Assembly: GCA_029862285.1 (NCBI GenBank)
Contig: JAOTXR010000083.1
Coordinates: 1-7,978 of the forward strand
From: Gammaproteobacteria bacterium
GTDB lineage: Bacteria > Pseudomonadota > Gammaproteobacteria > Steroidobacterales > JABDKV01
DNA: 7,978 bases
Reading direction: 5' to 3'
Shown here: positions 1-6,069 of the stretch, in pieces
Layout of the letters: every line of letters starts with the position of its first letter
Position numbering within the stretch: the stretch's first letter is position 1
Made by a program: the position numbers and the translations under genes
Notes under the pieces: generated by a model
Databases searched by the model: none
What the model was told of the DNA's origin: nothing
What the model saw: only the letters and a program-made list of their open reading frames with translations

Positions 1-1038
1 TGCGAGCATAGCCAGATACAGGCCCAGTCCAATGAAGCCGTGATCTCCAAGCACCTGGAAGTAGACGCTGTGAGCGGCGCGGCCGCGGGTGGCATCCGGG
101 CGATACTTGATGAAGGTACCCAGGTGTTCAACGGCACTGAACCCGCCCCCGGTCAGCGGTCTGTCCTTCGCCATCCTCCAACTTACGTACCAGGCGTCTG
201 TCCGGCCGGAAAAGGAACTGTCCGCCTGAATCGACTCGACGGAAGTAATTGTGAAGACCCTTTCATGCCACCTCTCCGGCATGACCTGGACTACCATTAA
301 ACCCAGCGCCACGAGCATGATGAGCACAATGACTCCACCTTTGGCGGACCTGAGAAACAGCAGGCCACCCGCTGCCAGGGCAATTAGTGAACCACGAGAG
401 TACGACGTAAGGATCGCCACCAACGTGAACATCATGACCACGACCAGCACCGTTCGAACCAGCTGATTTGCCGAGCTCATCCGCAGGTAATTGAGAACGG
501 GAAGCGCCATAACAAGCGATAAAGCCAATGCATTGTTGTCATACAGCATGGTGCGCGGCGGTCCCCTAAGAACATTCATACCACCACTGCTCAACGTTGC
601 CATGACCCCATTGGTTGCAAAGAATCCGAATGAGATTCCAATGATCCACAGCATTGCCTGGATCCGGACCTTACTGTTGATTAATGCGGCAGCGACAAAA
701 AACAAGACAAACGTCTTGATGACACTCTCCCAGAGCGGCCAGCTATGTTCCGGATGTAGCGCAGCAACCGAACTGATCGTCGCTTGAATGGTAAATGCAA
801 AGGCCGCCCACATCAGGACCCGTGACGGTGGAAGCTTGGGCTCGCGCGAAAACAACCAAGTCGTAATAGTTATAGATGCGATAATCAGAACAAAGGGCAA
901 ATTGTCGGCAAATCCCCATGACAATCGATGCGGATTCATGATTGAAATCCAAGTCCACAGCAATACGCCCAGGTGGGGCAACACCAGAGCGCTGGGTGTA
1001 ACGATCATAATGACAAAAAGCAGCAGCAAGCTACGCAT
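1..1038 (-). CDS. O-antigen ligase-like protein, exosortase A-associated (partial, C-terminus missing)
   Basis: The protein is predicted to be a polytopic inner-membrane Wzy/WaaL-type enzyme transferring or polymerising undecaprenyl-linked glycans. It matches the 'putative O-glycosylation ligase, exosortase A system-associated' family (DUF5935 N-terminal part). The frame is open from ATG at 1038 to the left edge, giving 346 residues. The N-terminus MRSLLLLFV is followed by the family signature WTWISIMNPHRLSWGF at about residues 30-45. Later come hydrophobic helices, the segment LYDNNALALSLVMALP, and a periplasmic-loop region with SFSGRTDAW, GGGFSAVEHLG and AHSVYFQVLGDHGFIGLGLYL, as expected of O-antigen ligases. 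Family members are usually somewhat over 400 residues, so the last membrane segments are missing. The start was chosen because the family begins with this short leader and helix. It is transcribed away from the methyltransferase at 1384. Such genes lie in exopolysaccharide/PEP-CTERM loci; no exosortase gene is in view. The family call is confident; the acceptor substrate is unknown. Confidence 0.9.
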   Translation of the reverse strand, partial: MRSLLLLFVIMIVTPSALVLPHLGVLLWTWISIMNPHRLSWGFADNLPFVLIIASITITTWLFSREPKLPPSRVLMWAAFAFTIQATISSVAALHPEHSWPLWESVIKTFVLFFVAAALINSKVRIQAMLWIIGISFGFFATNGVMATLSSGGMNVLRGPPRTMLYDNNALALSLVMALPVLNYLRMSSANQLVRTVLVVVMMFTLVAILTSYSRGSLIALAAGGLLFLRSAKGGVIVLIMLVALGLMVVQVMPERWHERVFTITSVESIQADSSFSGRTDAWYVSWRMAKDRPLTGGGFSAVEHLGTFIKYRPDATRGRAAHSVYFQVLGDHGFIGLGLYLAMLA

Positions 1039-1047
1039 CGCTTGATT

Positions 1048-1060
1048 CCCACCCGGTGGG
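1048..1060 (-). promoter_or_regulatory. Hairpin overlapping the probable ribosome binding site of the ligase gene
   Basis: On the minus strand CCCAC-CGG-GTGGG forms a perfect 5-bp GC-rich stem with a 3-nt loop, ending 9 nt before the ATG at 1038. The 3' arm holds the only purine-rich, Shine-Dalgarno-like stretch (GGGTGGGA), and no AGGAG-type site is present. The stem could limit ribosome access; this is inference from the primary sequence. Confidence 0.3.
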
Positions 1061-1332
1061 CTGCCACGGGTTGTCGGCACTGGAATGTCGGATCATGGAT
1101 GAAATAATATTTTTGATCGCGCCGTCTTGTGTGATCTGCGTCGTGGTTTCGGCAATTAACAGGAAAGCATAGATTACGATACGCCGACCGCCGGGTATTT
1201 TCACATTTCTAAGCCGGAAAGGCGGCCAAATGGGCATTTGACGCTTAAACGGCAAAGAACCGCCCATGGCGGCCCCCCGGATATCTAACACCACCATAGT
1301 ACGCCAGAGTAGAATAGCCGGCTCGTAGGCCG

Positions 1333-1352
1333 GTGGCGCGCGATTGCGCCAC
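1333..1352 (+). repeat. 7-bp inverted repeat in the methyltransferase leader
   Basis: GTGGCGC (1333-1339) and GCGCCAC (1346-1352) are perfect complements with a 6-nt loop. The stem ends 31 nt before the ATG at 1384 and would form in the mRNA leader. There is no T-tract after it, so a terminator is unlikely. It also contains the GTG at 1333, an in-frame but unlikely alternative start. Confidence 0.4.
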
Positions 1353-1370
1353 GCGCCAATACTTCTATGC

Positions 1371-1375
1371 GAGGA
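1371..1375 (+). promoter_or_regulatory. Ribosome binding site fixing the methyltransferase start
   Basis: GAGGA lies 8 nt upstream of the ATG at 1384. The in-frame GTG at 1333 has no comparable site and sits inside a hairpin, so 1384 is preferred. Confidence 0.7.
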
Positions 1376-1383
1376 TTATCAGC

Positions 1384-2226
1384 ATGACTGCACTACCCGC
1401 CAGGGCAGGACAGACGGATGAACAGATCAGAGAACACTATGAAATCGAGAAAAGTCTGGCGGCGAAACTGCTAGAGGCAAACAAGACAGAAAGAAGCGCT
1501 TTGTACTCCTCGCTCTACGAAGAACTCTACCGGCTTGTTCCGCATCATCCGCAACTGACTCGAAAAATATCTCCCGAGCAAAGACAGCAGGATATACAAC
1601 ATGACTTGGGCCTGCTCAAGAAGTTCTTGAACAAGGACGTTTCTTATTTGGAAGTTGGCCCAGGCGATTGCGCGTTTTCCTTTGCCGTTGCCGATTTCGT
1701 AAAAAAAGTGTTTGCCGTCGACGTGAGCAAGACAATTACCGACACTGCGGTGGTTCCTGGTAATTTCAACTTGATTCTCTCGGATGGCTGCAGCATACCG
1801 GTGCCCAAGGGAAGCATTGATATCGCTTTCTCCAATCAACTGATGGAGCACTTGCATCCGGACGATGCATATGAACAACTTAGCAATATTTTTGACGCGC
1901 TGGCTCCCGATGGCGTCTATGTTTGCATTACGCCCAATCGGCTGAATGGCCCGCATGATATTTCCTTGCACTTCGATACCGTCGCCACCGGATTTCACCT
2001 GAAGGAATATACGGTCCACGAGCTAAGTAAACTATTCAAGCAAGTTGGCTTTTCGAAAACCCTGATCTCGATCAGCTTGAAAGGCAGAAATTTTACTGTT
2101 CCCGTTTTGCCCGTTGTCGTCTGTGAGCGAATGCTTGAGCTGCTTCCACCTGGACCGAGAAGAAAAATCGCAAGTGCAACGCCCTTCAGGCAATTGATAA
2201 ACATTCGCCTGATAGGGACAAAATAG
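1384..2226 (+). CDS. Class I SAM-dependent methyltransferase (polysaccharide locus type)
   Basis: This 280-residue soluble protein has no signal peptide and is predicted to methylate a cytoplasmic substrate using S-adenosylmethionine. The Rossmann core is visible. Motif I is YLEVGPGDCAFS at 88-99, the acidic motif II is VFAVDVS at 109-115, and a motif III/IV region contains LSDGCSIPVPKGSIDIAFS at 132-150. SNQLMEHLHPDDA (150-162) and the strand DGVYVCITPNRLNGPHD (176-192) follow. The helical N-terminus (about 10-75, with TDEQIREHYEIEK and RLVPHHPQLTRKI) resembles a subgroup of methyltransferases seen in exopolysaccharide gene clusters; the C-terminus is a smaller cap. The start is set by the GAGGA site upstream. 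It is divergent from the O-glycosylation ligase, suggesting a role in glycan or lipid-carrier modification. That role is inferred, and the substrate (sugar, lipid or small molecule) cannot be read from the sequence. The gene is visibly more AT-rich than the cytochrome operon downstream. Confidence 0.85.
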   Translation: MTALPARAGQTDEQIREHYEIEKSLAAKLLEANKTERSALYSSLYEELYRLVPHHPQLTRKISPEQRQQDIQHDLGLLKKFLNKDVSYLEVGPGDCAFSFAVADFVKKVFAVDVSKTITDTAVVPGNFNLILSDGCSIPVPKGSIDIAFSNQLMEHLHPDDAYEQLSNIFDALAPDGVYVCITPNRLNGPHDISLHFDTVATGFHLKEYTVHELSKLFKQVGFSKTLISISLKGRNFTVPVLPVVVCERMLELLPPGPRRKIASATPFRQLINIRLIGTK

Positions 2227-2238
2227 GCTGCCGATACC

Positions 2239-2256
2239 GGCCGGGAGTCTCCGGCC
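2239..2256 (+). terminator. Weak candidate hairpin terminator after the methyltransferase
   Basis: GGCCGG (2239-2244) pairs with CCGGCC (2251-2256) across a 6-nt loop, starting 13 bases after the stop codon. The following sequence, CGTGTAATCG, has no T-run, so this would be a poor intrinsic terminator and may only stabilise the mRNA end. Confidence 0.25.
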
Positions 2257-2488
2257 CGTGTAATCGTAGTCTCGTCAGCGTCATAGTCACGGTGAACAGG
2301 CGCTGAAGTGGACCTGATGTCGCCGAAATCTGCCACGCTATAAGGACCGCCACCCCGACCGCTTGTGGTTCGCTGAAAATGCAGCAGGAGCTTCACGACG
2401 TCTTGCCTACGTACTTATGCGTATGGCACGCTGTGGCGAGACTCGGGTATTCATGAGGCGCTGAGTTCATCTCCGGGGGAACTTCAAA

Positions 2489-2495
2489 GGGGGAG
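2489..2495 (+). promoter_or_regulatory. Strong Shine-Dalgarno of the putative leader ORF
   Basis: GGGGGAG lies 4 nt before the ATG at 2500. The spacing is slightly short. It is the best ribosome binding site in the 400 bases before the cytochrome gene, whose own ATG at 2601 has almost none. Confidence 0.5.
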
Positions 2496-2499
2496 CTAC

Positions 2500-2604
2500 A
2501 TGAGAGGGACACCTTGTTCCTTATGGTCCGGAACTATACTGGCCGACGCACCAGAGAGCGTGGCGGTGCCTGCTACGCATCGTAATCAGATAGTGGCGCA
2601 ATGA
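2500..2604 (+). CDS. Putative 34-residue leader peptide overlapping the decaheme cytochrome start
   Basis: This short frame begins MRGTPCSLWSGTILADAPES and ends in VAQ. Its TGA (2602-2604) overlaps the cytochrome ATG (2601-2603) as ATGA. A GGGGGAG ribosome binding site precedes it. The cytochrome start has only GATAGTGGCGCA upstream, so termination-reinitiation from this frame is a plausible way for it to be translated. The peptide has no recognisable family and no clear signal peptide or membrane segment. It could be a regulatory leader, a small protein, or a chance open frame. A TATACT at 2535-2540 could start transcription inside it, in which case this frame would not be translated whole. 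Support is the overlap geometry and the ribosome binding site only. Confidence 0.35.
   Translation: MRGTPCSLWSGTILADAPESVAVPATHRNQIVAQ
2514..2540 (+). promoter_or_regulatory. Candidate promoter and operator before the decaheme cytochrome gene
   Basis: TTGTTC (2514-2519) and TATACT (2535-2540) resemble sigma-70 -35 and -10 elements, but the 15-nt spacer is short. GTTCC (2516-2520) and GGAAC (2530-2534) form an inverted repeat between the two boxes, a typical place for a repressor or activator site. The -10 is good; the whole assignment is tentative. Confidence 0.25.
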
Positions 2605-3560
2605 CTGGCTTTGTGAGTTGGCCCGGCCGGGCAAATCTCTCGACCCTCGCTTTGGTTTTGCTCGTGGGTCTACCTGCCTACGCCGCCGAAGACAGCGGCG
2701 AATCAGACGAAGCCGCATACAGCCGTGACGGTGCCGACACCTGTCTGCGATGTCACGATGAGGGCGCAGAAGTCCCGGTCACCGAGATTTTCAGGACACC
2801 ACACGGTCTTGCAGCCGACAAGCGTACCCCGTTCGGCCAGCTGCAATGCGAGAGTTGTCACGGACCGGGTGGCAAGCACACCGGCCGGGTCAGACGCGGT
2901 CAAGAGCGACCGCCGATGATCGAATTCGGCAGCGACGAAGAGACACCGGTGCCGGAGCAAAACACTATCTGCGAAGGCTGTCACAAGGGCCAGCTCGGTA
3001 CCGGCTGGCACGGTGGCACACATGCCAGCGCGGAACTGTCCTGCGCAGATTGCCATTCGGTGCATGTCGCAAAGGATCCGGTGCTGGTGACTGCAACACA
3101 ACCACAGGTGTGTTTTGACTGTCACCGCTCACAGAGGGCAGACAGTCTGAAGTTTTCTTCACATCCGCTGCGTTTCGGCAAGATGGCCTGCGGCGACTGT
3201 CATGATCCGCATGGCTCCATCGCAGAGAACGATCTGCGAGGCAATAACCTGAACGACACATGCTATGAGTGTCACACGGAGAAACGCGGTCCGTTCCTGT
3301 GGGAACACGCCCCGGTGGCAGAAGATTGCTCCTTGTGTCACGCCAGCCATGGTTCAAATCATCCTGCGCTGCTGAAGCGACGCGCACCGTTATTGTGCCA
3401 GCAGTGTCACTCACAGCGCGGGCACCCGAGCGTTGCGCACGGTTCTTCCGGACTGCCCACACAAGGCGGGTCACCATTCCTGGGCGGCCAGAGCTGTGCT
3501 AACTGTCACAGCCAGGTGCATGGTTCAAATCACCCGTCGGGTGCGAGGAAAACCCGATGA
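2601..3560 (+). CDS. mtrA: Decaheme c-type cytochrome, MtrA/DmsE family
   Basis: This 319-residue exported cytochrome is predicted to sit in the periplasm and inside its beta-barrel partner, passing electrons across the outer membrane. A signal peptide covers about residues 1-28, with hydrophobic core STLALVLLVGLPAYA and probable cleavage at AYA|AED. There are exactly ten CxxCH haem c sites, at Cys 48, 83, 124, 148, 171, 197, 221, 243, 266 and 299, with many extra His residues for bis-His ligation. Length and haem number match MtrA/DmsE (MtrA of Shewanella is about 333 residues, from memory) and not the longer PioA. Motifs HGSNHP at 250-255 and 307-312, and the ending CHSQVHGSNHPSG, are typical of the family. 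The last codons overlap the mtrB start by ATGA, which indicates one operon. The own ribosome binding site is poor, so coupling to the short upstream frame is possible. The physiological direction (metal or DMSO reduction versus Fe(II) oxidation) cannot be decided here. Confidence 0.95.
   Translation: MTGFVSWPGRANLSTLALVLLVGLPAYAAEDSGESDEAAYSRDGADTCLRCHDEGAEVPVTEIFRTPHGLAADKRTPFGQLQCESCHGPGGKHTGRVRRGQERPPMIEFGSDEETPVPEQNTICEGCHKGQLGTGWHGGTHASAELSCADCHSVHVAKDPVLVTATQPQVCFDCHRSQRADSLKFSSHPLRFGKMACGDCHDPHGSIAENDLRGNNLNDTCYECHTEKRGPFLWEHAPVAEDCSLCHASHGSNHPALLKRRAPLLCQQCHSQRGHPSVAHGSSGLPTQGGSPFLGGQSCANCHSQVHGSNHPSGARKTR
3348..3361 (+). repeat. 14-nt direct repeat within mtrA, copy 1
   Basis: CATGGTTCAAATCA here recurs exactly at 3519-3532, 171 nt (57 codons) downstream in the same frame. 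Both encode the HGSNH part of a haem-distal motif, after haems 8 and 10. The repeat most simply reflects internal duplication or constraint in the multihaem fold. Confidence 0.6.
3519..3532 (+). repeat. 14-nt direct repeat within mtrA, copy 2
   Basis: This is the second exact copy of CATGGTTCAAATCA, after haem 10 near the C-terminus. See the copy at 3348-3361. Confidence 0.6.
3545..3549 (+). promoter_or_regulatory. Ribosome binding site of mtrB inside the 3' end of mtrA
   Basis: GAGGA lies 7 nt before the ATG at 3557, within the final codons of mtrA. Just upstream, CACCC-GTC-GGGTG (3531-3543) can fold into a short stem. Translation through mtrA would open it, so it may strengthen coupling of barrel to cytochrome synthesis (inference). 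Confidence 0.6.
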
Positions 3561-5659
3561 ACGCAAGACAAGTAGTTCTTGGGTTGCTCGGGTTGCCACT
3601 GATCGTGGCGGCGCAAACCGCACCGGACACCTCGGATTGGGAATGCGGGTTTTGTGCGTTTCCCAGCGGCCTGTATTTTGACCTCGATGCCGGTGCCGGC
3701 TATGTGACAGACGACAGCTATCGTTTTGGCGACTACCGCGGCTTCGATGACGAAGGCGCCATATTCCTGGGCGAATTCGACTTGCACTACTTTGGCGACG
3801 AGGGGCGTTACTGGAAGGCATTAGGACGTGACCTGGGCCTGGACTCGCGATCTCTGTCACTCGAGGGTGGACGCCAGGGGCGCTACAACATGGCGCTGAC
3901 CTATGAAAAACTGCCACGACAACTCTACGGTCAATCGCAAACTCCGTTTTCAGGATTTGACACGCTAACGCTGCCGACGACGTGGATCACCGGCAGCTCG
4001 ACGAGCTCGTTGACCCAACTGTCCAACAGCCTCGCCCCGGTTTCGATCGGTCACGAGCGTGAAACACTGGGACTGAGTCTGGCACTGGTGCAATCAAGTC
4101 ACCTCGAATATCAAATCGACTATCGTCACGAAGATCGTGACGGGCGGGGAATTCACGGCGGCAACTTCTTGTCGCAGGTTGTGCTGCTGCCTGAACCGAT
4201 CGACTACGCAACAGATGAAGTCGATGCGTCGATAATTTACACCGGTGAACGTGGACAGGCCCGGCTCAACTACAATGCGTCAACATTCAACAGCAAGGCG
4301 CACGCGCTGGTATGGGACAATCCGTTCAACCCGCTGGCGCCCAGTGCTACACGCGGCCGGGCAGCCTTGCCGCCAGACAACCAGGCGCACCAGTTGAGTC
4401 TCTCCGGTGCCGTGCTGTTAGCGCCGGCAACTCGCGTGTCCGGCATGCTGGCGATCGGCGAGCTGGAGCAGGACGATCCCTTTGTACCCTATACCATTAA
4501 TTCCATGCTGGCGGGAACAGCGTTACCGGCGAGCGCACTGAACGGCAAAGTAGAGACGCGCACTTTCAATCTGAGCGTGAGTTCCCGCCTGAACAAAAAA
4601 CTGCGTGTGCGGGCCAATTTTGATTACGACGATCGTGACAATCGCACGCCCCGCAACGACTACGCGATAGTCGAGTCTGATTCATTCGCCACGGGAACCC
4701 GGACCAACGTACCCTACAGTTTCCAACGTACTCGTGCGCGGCTGAGAGGCGATTACAGAGTCGATCAAAAACTGACCCTCAGTAGCGGCTATCGTTATCG
4801 CGAGATTGAGCGGGATTTTCAGGAAGTGCGAACGACGGACGAACACAGTGGGTGGTTTGGCGCCACACTGCGCCAGGACAAGAATCTGTCTTCCGTCTCG
4901 GTCAAGTTTGGTCGCGACGAACGTGAGGGTTCTGGCTACCTGATGCCGGGCGACCCGGTTACCGGGCAGAATCCTCTACTGCGTAAATACAACATGGCGG
5001 ATCGCGATCGCGATTTCGTCCAGGCGTCCGTCACAGCATCGCCCTCCGACCGGGTGGATCTGGGGCTCAGCGTAGAGAGTTCGGAAGACGATTACGGTTC
5101 CACTCGGCTGGGGCTGTTGGGGTCTGATTCTGAGCGCGTGAATCTGGACGCCAGCGTGCGCTTGTCAGATAACGCGTCGCTGGCGCTCTTTTATGGTCGC
5201 GAACTCATCGAATCCGTACAGACAGGCAGTGCCACCCTTCCCGGGGTCGACTGGACGGCGGCGATCGAAGACGAAATCGACACATTCAGCCTCGGTCTGC
5301 GGCTGCCGCAAATCAACGACAAAGTTGACCTGGGACTGGAATACCTGTTCAGCGATTCCACCGGCCGCATCGCGTTAAGCCGTACCGGTGCTTCCATCGA
5401 TAGCTTCCCCGACTTGAGCTCGCGTCTGCACAGCGCCCGGCTTTATGCTGATTTCCGGCCCAACGACCGCTATACGGTCAGGGCGGGTTATTACTACGAA
5501 CGGCTGAGCACTCGCGACTGGATGCTCGACGGCCTGGCGCCCGACAGCCTGCCGTCGGTGCTCGCGCTGGGTGCCGAAACGCCAAATTACACTGGCGGCG
5601 TCTTCATCCTGTCTTTCCGGTATTCACTGGCCAACGGATCAACCAGCGACGCCGATTGA
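3557..5659 (+). CDS. mtrB: MtrB/PioB-family outer-membrane beta-barrel protein
   Basis: This 700-residue protein is predicted to form the outer-membrane barrel that sheathes the decaheme cytochrome. Residues 1-19 are a signal peptide (LGLLGLPLIVAA). The mature start carries the conserved CxxC (C30-G-F-C33, in WECGFCAFPSG), followed by family segments YRFGDYRGFDDEGA (about 54-67) and RYNMALTYEKLPRQLYG (about 109-125). The remainder is a long run of amphipathic strands with alternating polar and hydrophobic/aromatic residues, e.g. RTRARLRGDYRV, LSSGYRYREIE, RYTVRAGYYYERL and GGVFILSFRYSL. Length equals that of Shewanella MtrB (just under 700, from memory). The start overlaps the mtrA stop by 4 nt and has its own GAGGA site. 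The protein ends with a polar tail, NGSTSDAD, after the last strand instead of at a terminal aromatic residue, which is unusual for barrel proteins. No third, surface-exposed cytochrome gene follows. Confidence 0.93.
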   Translation: MNARQVVLGLLGLPLIVAAQTAPDTSDWECGFCAFPSGLYFDLDAGAGYVTDDSYRFGDYRGFDDEGAIFLGEFDLHYFGDEGRYWKALGRDLGLDSRSLSLEGGRQGRYNMALTYEKLPRQLYGQSQTPFSGFDTLTLPTTWITGSSTSSLTQLSNSLAPVSIGHERETLGLSLALVQSSHLEYQIDYRHEDRDGRGIHGGNFLSQVVLLPEPIDYATDEVDASIIYTGERGQARLNYNASTFNSKAHALVWDNPFNPLAPSATRGRAALPPDNQAHQLSLSGAVLLAPATRVSGMLAIGELEQDDPFVPYTINSMLAGTALPASALNGKVETRTFNLSVSSRLNKKLRVRANFDYDDRDNRTPRNDYAIVESDSFATGTRTNVPYSFQRTRARLRGDYRVDQKLTLSSGYRYREIERDFQEVRTTDEHSGWFGATLRQDKNLSSVSVKFGRDEREGSGYLMPGDPVTGQNPLLRKYNMADRDRDFVQASVTASPSDRVDLGLSVESSEDDYGSTRLGLLGSDSERVNLDASVRLSDNASLALFYGRELIESVQTGSATLPGVDWTAAIEDEIDTFSLGLRLPQINDKVDLGLEYLFSDSTGRIALSRTGASIDSFPDLSSRLHSARLYADFRPNDRYTVRAGYYYERLSTRDWMLDGLAPDSLPSVLALGAETPNYTGGVFILSFRYSLANGSTSDAD

Positions 5660-5668
5660 GCTGGCGTC
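5648..5668. terminator. Weak bidirectional hairpin between convergent mtrB and CBS genes
   Basis: GACGCC (5648-5653) pairs with GGCGTC (5663-5668) over a 9-nt loop, spanning both stop codons; only 8 bases (5660-5667) separate them. No T-run follows on either strand, so intrinsic termination would be inefficient and read-through antisense transcripts are possible. Confidence 0.3.
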
Positions 5669-6069
5669 TAACCCCCAATATTCAGCACCGCGCGAAGCAC
5701 ATCGCGGCGGCTGATTAGCCCAACCAAACGGTTGTCGTGCATTACCGGAAAGCGGCGGAAAGGCGTCTGGGCAAAACGTTCCGCGATATCCATGAGACTC
5801 GCATCGGCTTCGACCGTGATGGCATCGCGGCTCATGTATTCGGAAACAGGCCCTGCTGCTTCGCCGTGATAACCGGCCGTAAGCACAGTGGCCAGACAAT
5901 CGCGTTCGGTCAGAATCCCTACCAGGTTTCCCTGGCTGTCAACAACCGGTGCGCCGGATATTTGCCGGTCTACCAGCTCGTGTATAGCATCCATGACCTG
6001 GGCATCCGGTGAAAAGGTCGTGACTGACTTGATCATGAATTCGCGCGCCGTGAGTTTTGTATCTGTCAT
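5668..6069 (-). CDS. Tandem CBS-domain protein, last visible gene of the nqr operon
   Basis: This 133-residue cytoplasmic protein consists almost wholly of one CBS pair (Bateman module), a fold that usually binds adenine nucleotides. CBS1 spans about 8-62 (FMIKSVTTFSPDAQVMDAI, then SGAPVVD and VGILTERDCL). CBS2 spans about 76-131 (VSEYMSRDAITVEADASLMD, then RRFPVMHDNRLVGLISRRDV). No catalytic or DNA-binding domain is attached. Its ATG overlaps the nqrM TGA as ATGA, with GGAG (6080-6077) 7 nt upstream inside nqrM, so it is probably translated with the nqr genes. A role in sensing energy charge for Na+-NQR assembly or activity would fit but is inference. Stand-alone CBS pairs are common and most have no known function. 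It ends 8 bases from the convergent mtrB stop. Confidence 0.85.
   Translation of the reverse strand: MTDTKLTAREFMIKSVTTFSPDAQVMDAIHELVDRQISGAPVVDSQGNLVGILTERDCLATVLTAGYHGEAAGPVSEYMSRDAITVEADASLMDIAERFAQTPFRRFPVMHDNRLVGLISRRDVLRAVLNIGG

Larger units (their letters stand above)
1039..1383. other. Divergent intergenic region between ligase and methyltransferase
   Basis: This 345-base stretch separates two divergent genes and should carry both promoters. The most AT-rich part is 1101-1115, which contains TATTAT on the minus strand (1109-1104), but no convincing -35 lies at the right distance. A TAGAAT at 1310-1315 on the plus strand likewise lacks a good -35 partner. Two hairpins (1048-1060 and 1333-1352) flank the region. 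An 88-codon minus-strand frame (1297-1031) fills much of it, but it has no ribosome binding site and no recognisable family. Confidence 0.6.
2227..2499. other. Intergenic region between methyltransferase and the cytochrome operon
   Basis: No protein-coding gene is supported here. It contains a short GC hairpin just after the methyltransferase stop (2239-2256), a GTTC-N10-GAAC inverted repeat at 2465-2482, and the ribosome binding site of a possible leader ORF (2489-2495). The rest, about 2257-2460, shows no convincing promoter, RNA gene or repeat. Confidence 0.5.

Noticed and set aside
1031..1297. 88-codon minus-strand open frame upstream of and overlapping the ligase start
   Set aside because: It has no ribosome binding site before its ATG and matches no family I recognise. 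Its composition looks like intergenic DNA, and the 8-nt overlap with the ligase is the only positive sign. A degraded gene remnant cannot be excluded.
1333..1383. GTG at 1333 as start of the methyltransferase, adding 17 residues
   Set aside because: The GTG lies inside a 7-bp stem and lacks a ribosome binding site. ATG 1384 has GAGGA at good spacing and gives a normal N-terminus.
1471..2019. 182-codon minus-strand frame opposite the methyltransferase
   Set aside because: It is the antisense of a well-supported gene and has no family resemblance or ribosome binding site.
1995..2396. 133-codon minus-strand frame reaching into the intergenic region after the methyltransferase
   Set aside because: About half overlaps the methyltransferase antisense; no ribosome binding site or family is visible, and the part outside the gene looks non-coding.
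2965..3477. 170-codon minus-strand frame opposite the decaheme cytochrome
   Set aside because: It is an antisense shadow of a CxxCH-rich gene, rich in Arg/Ser/Thr in the manner of non-coding GC-rich frames.
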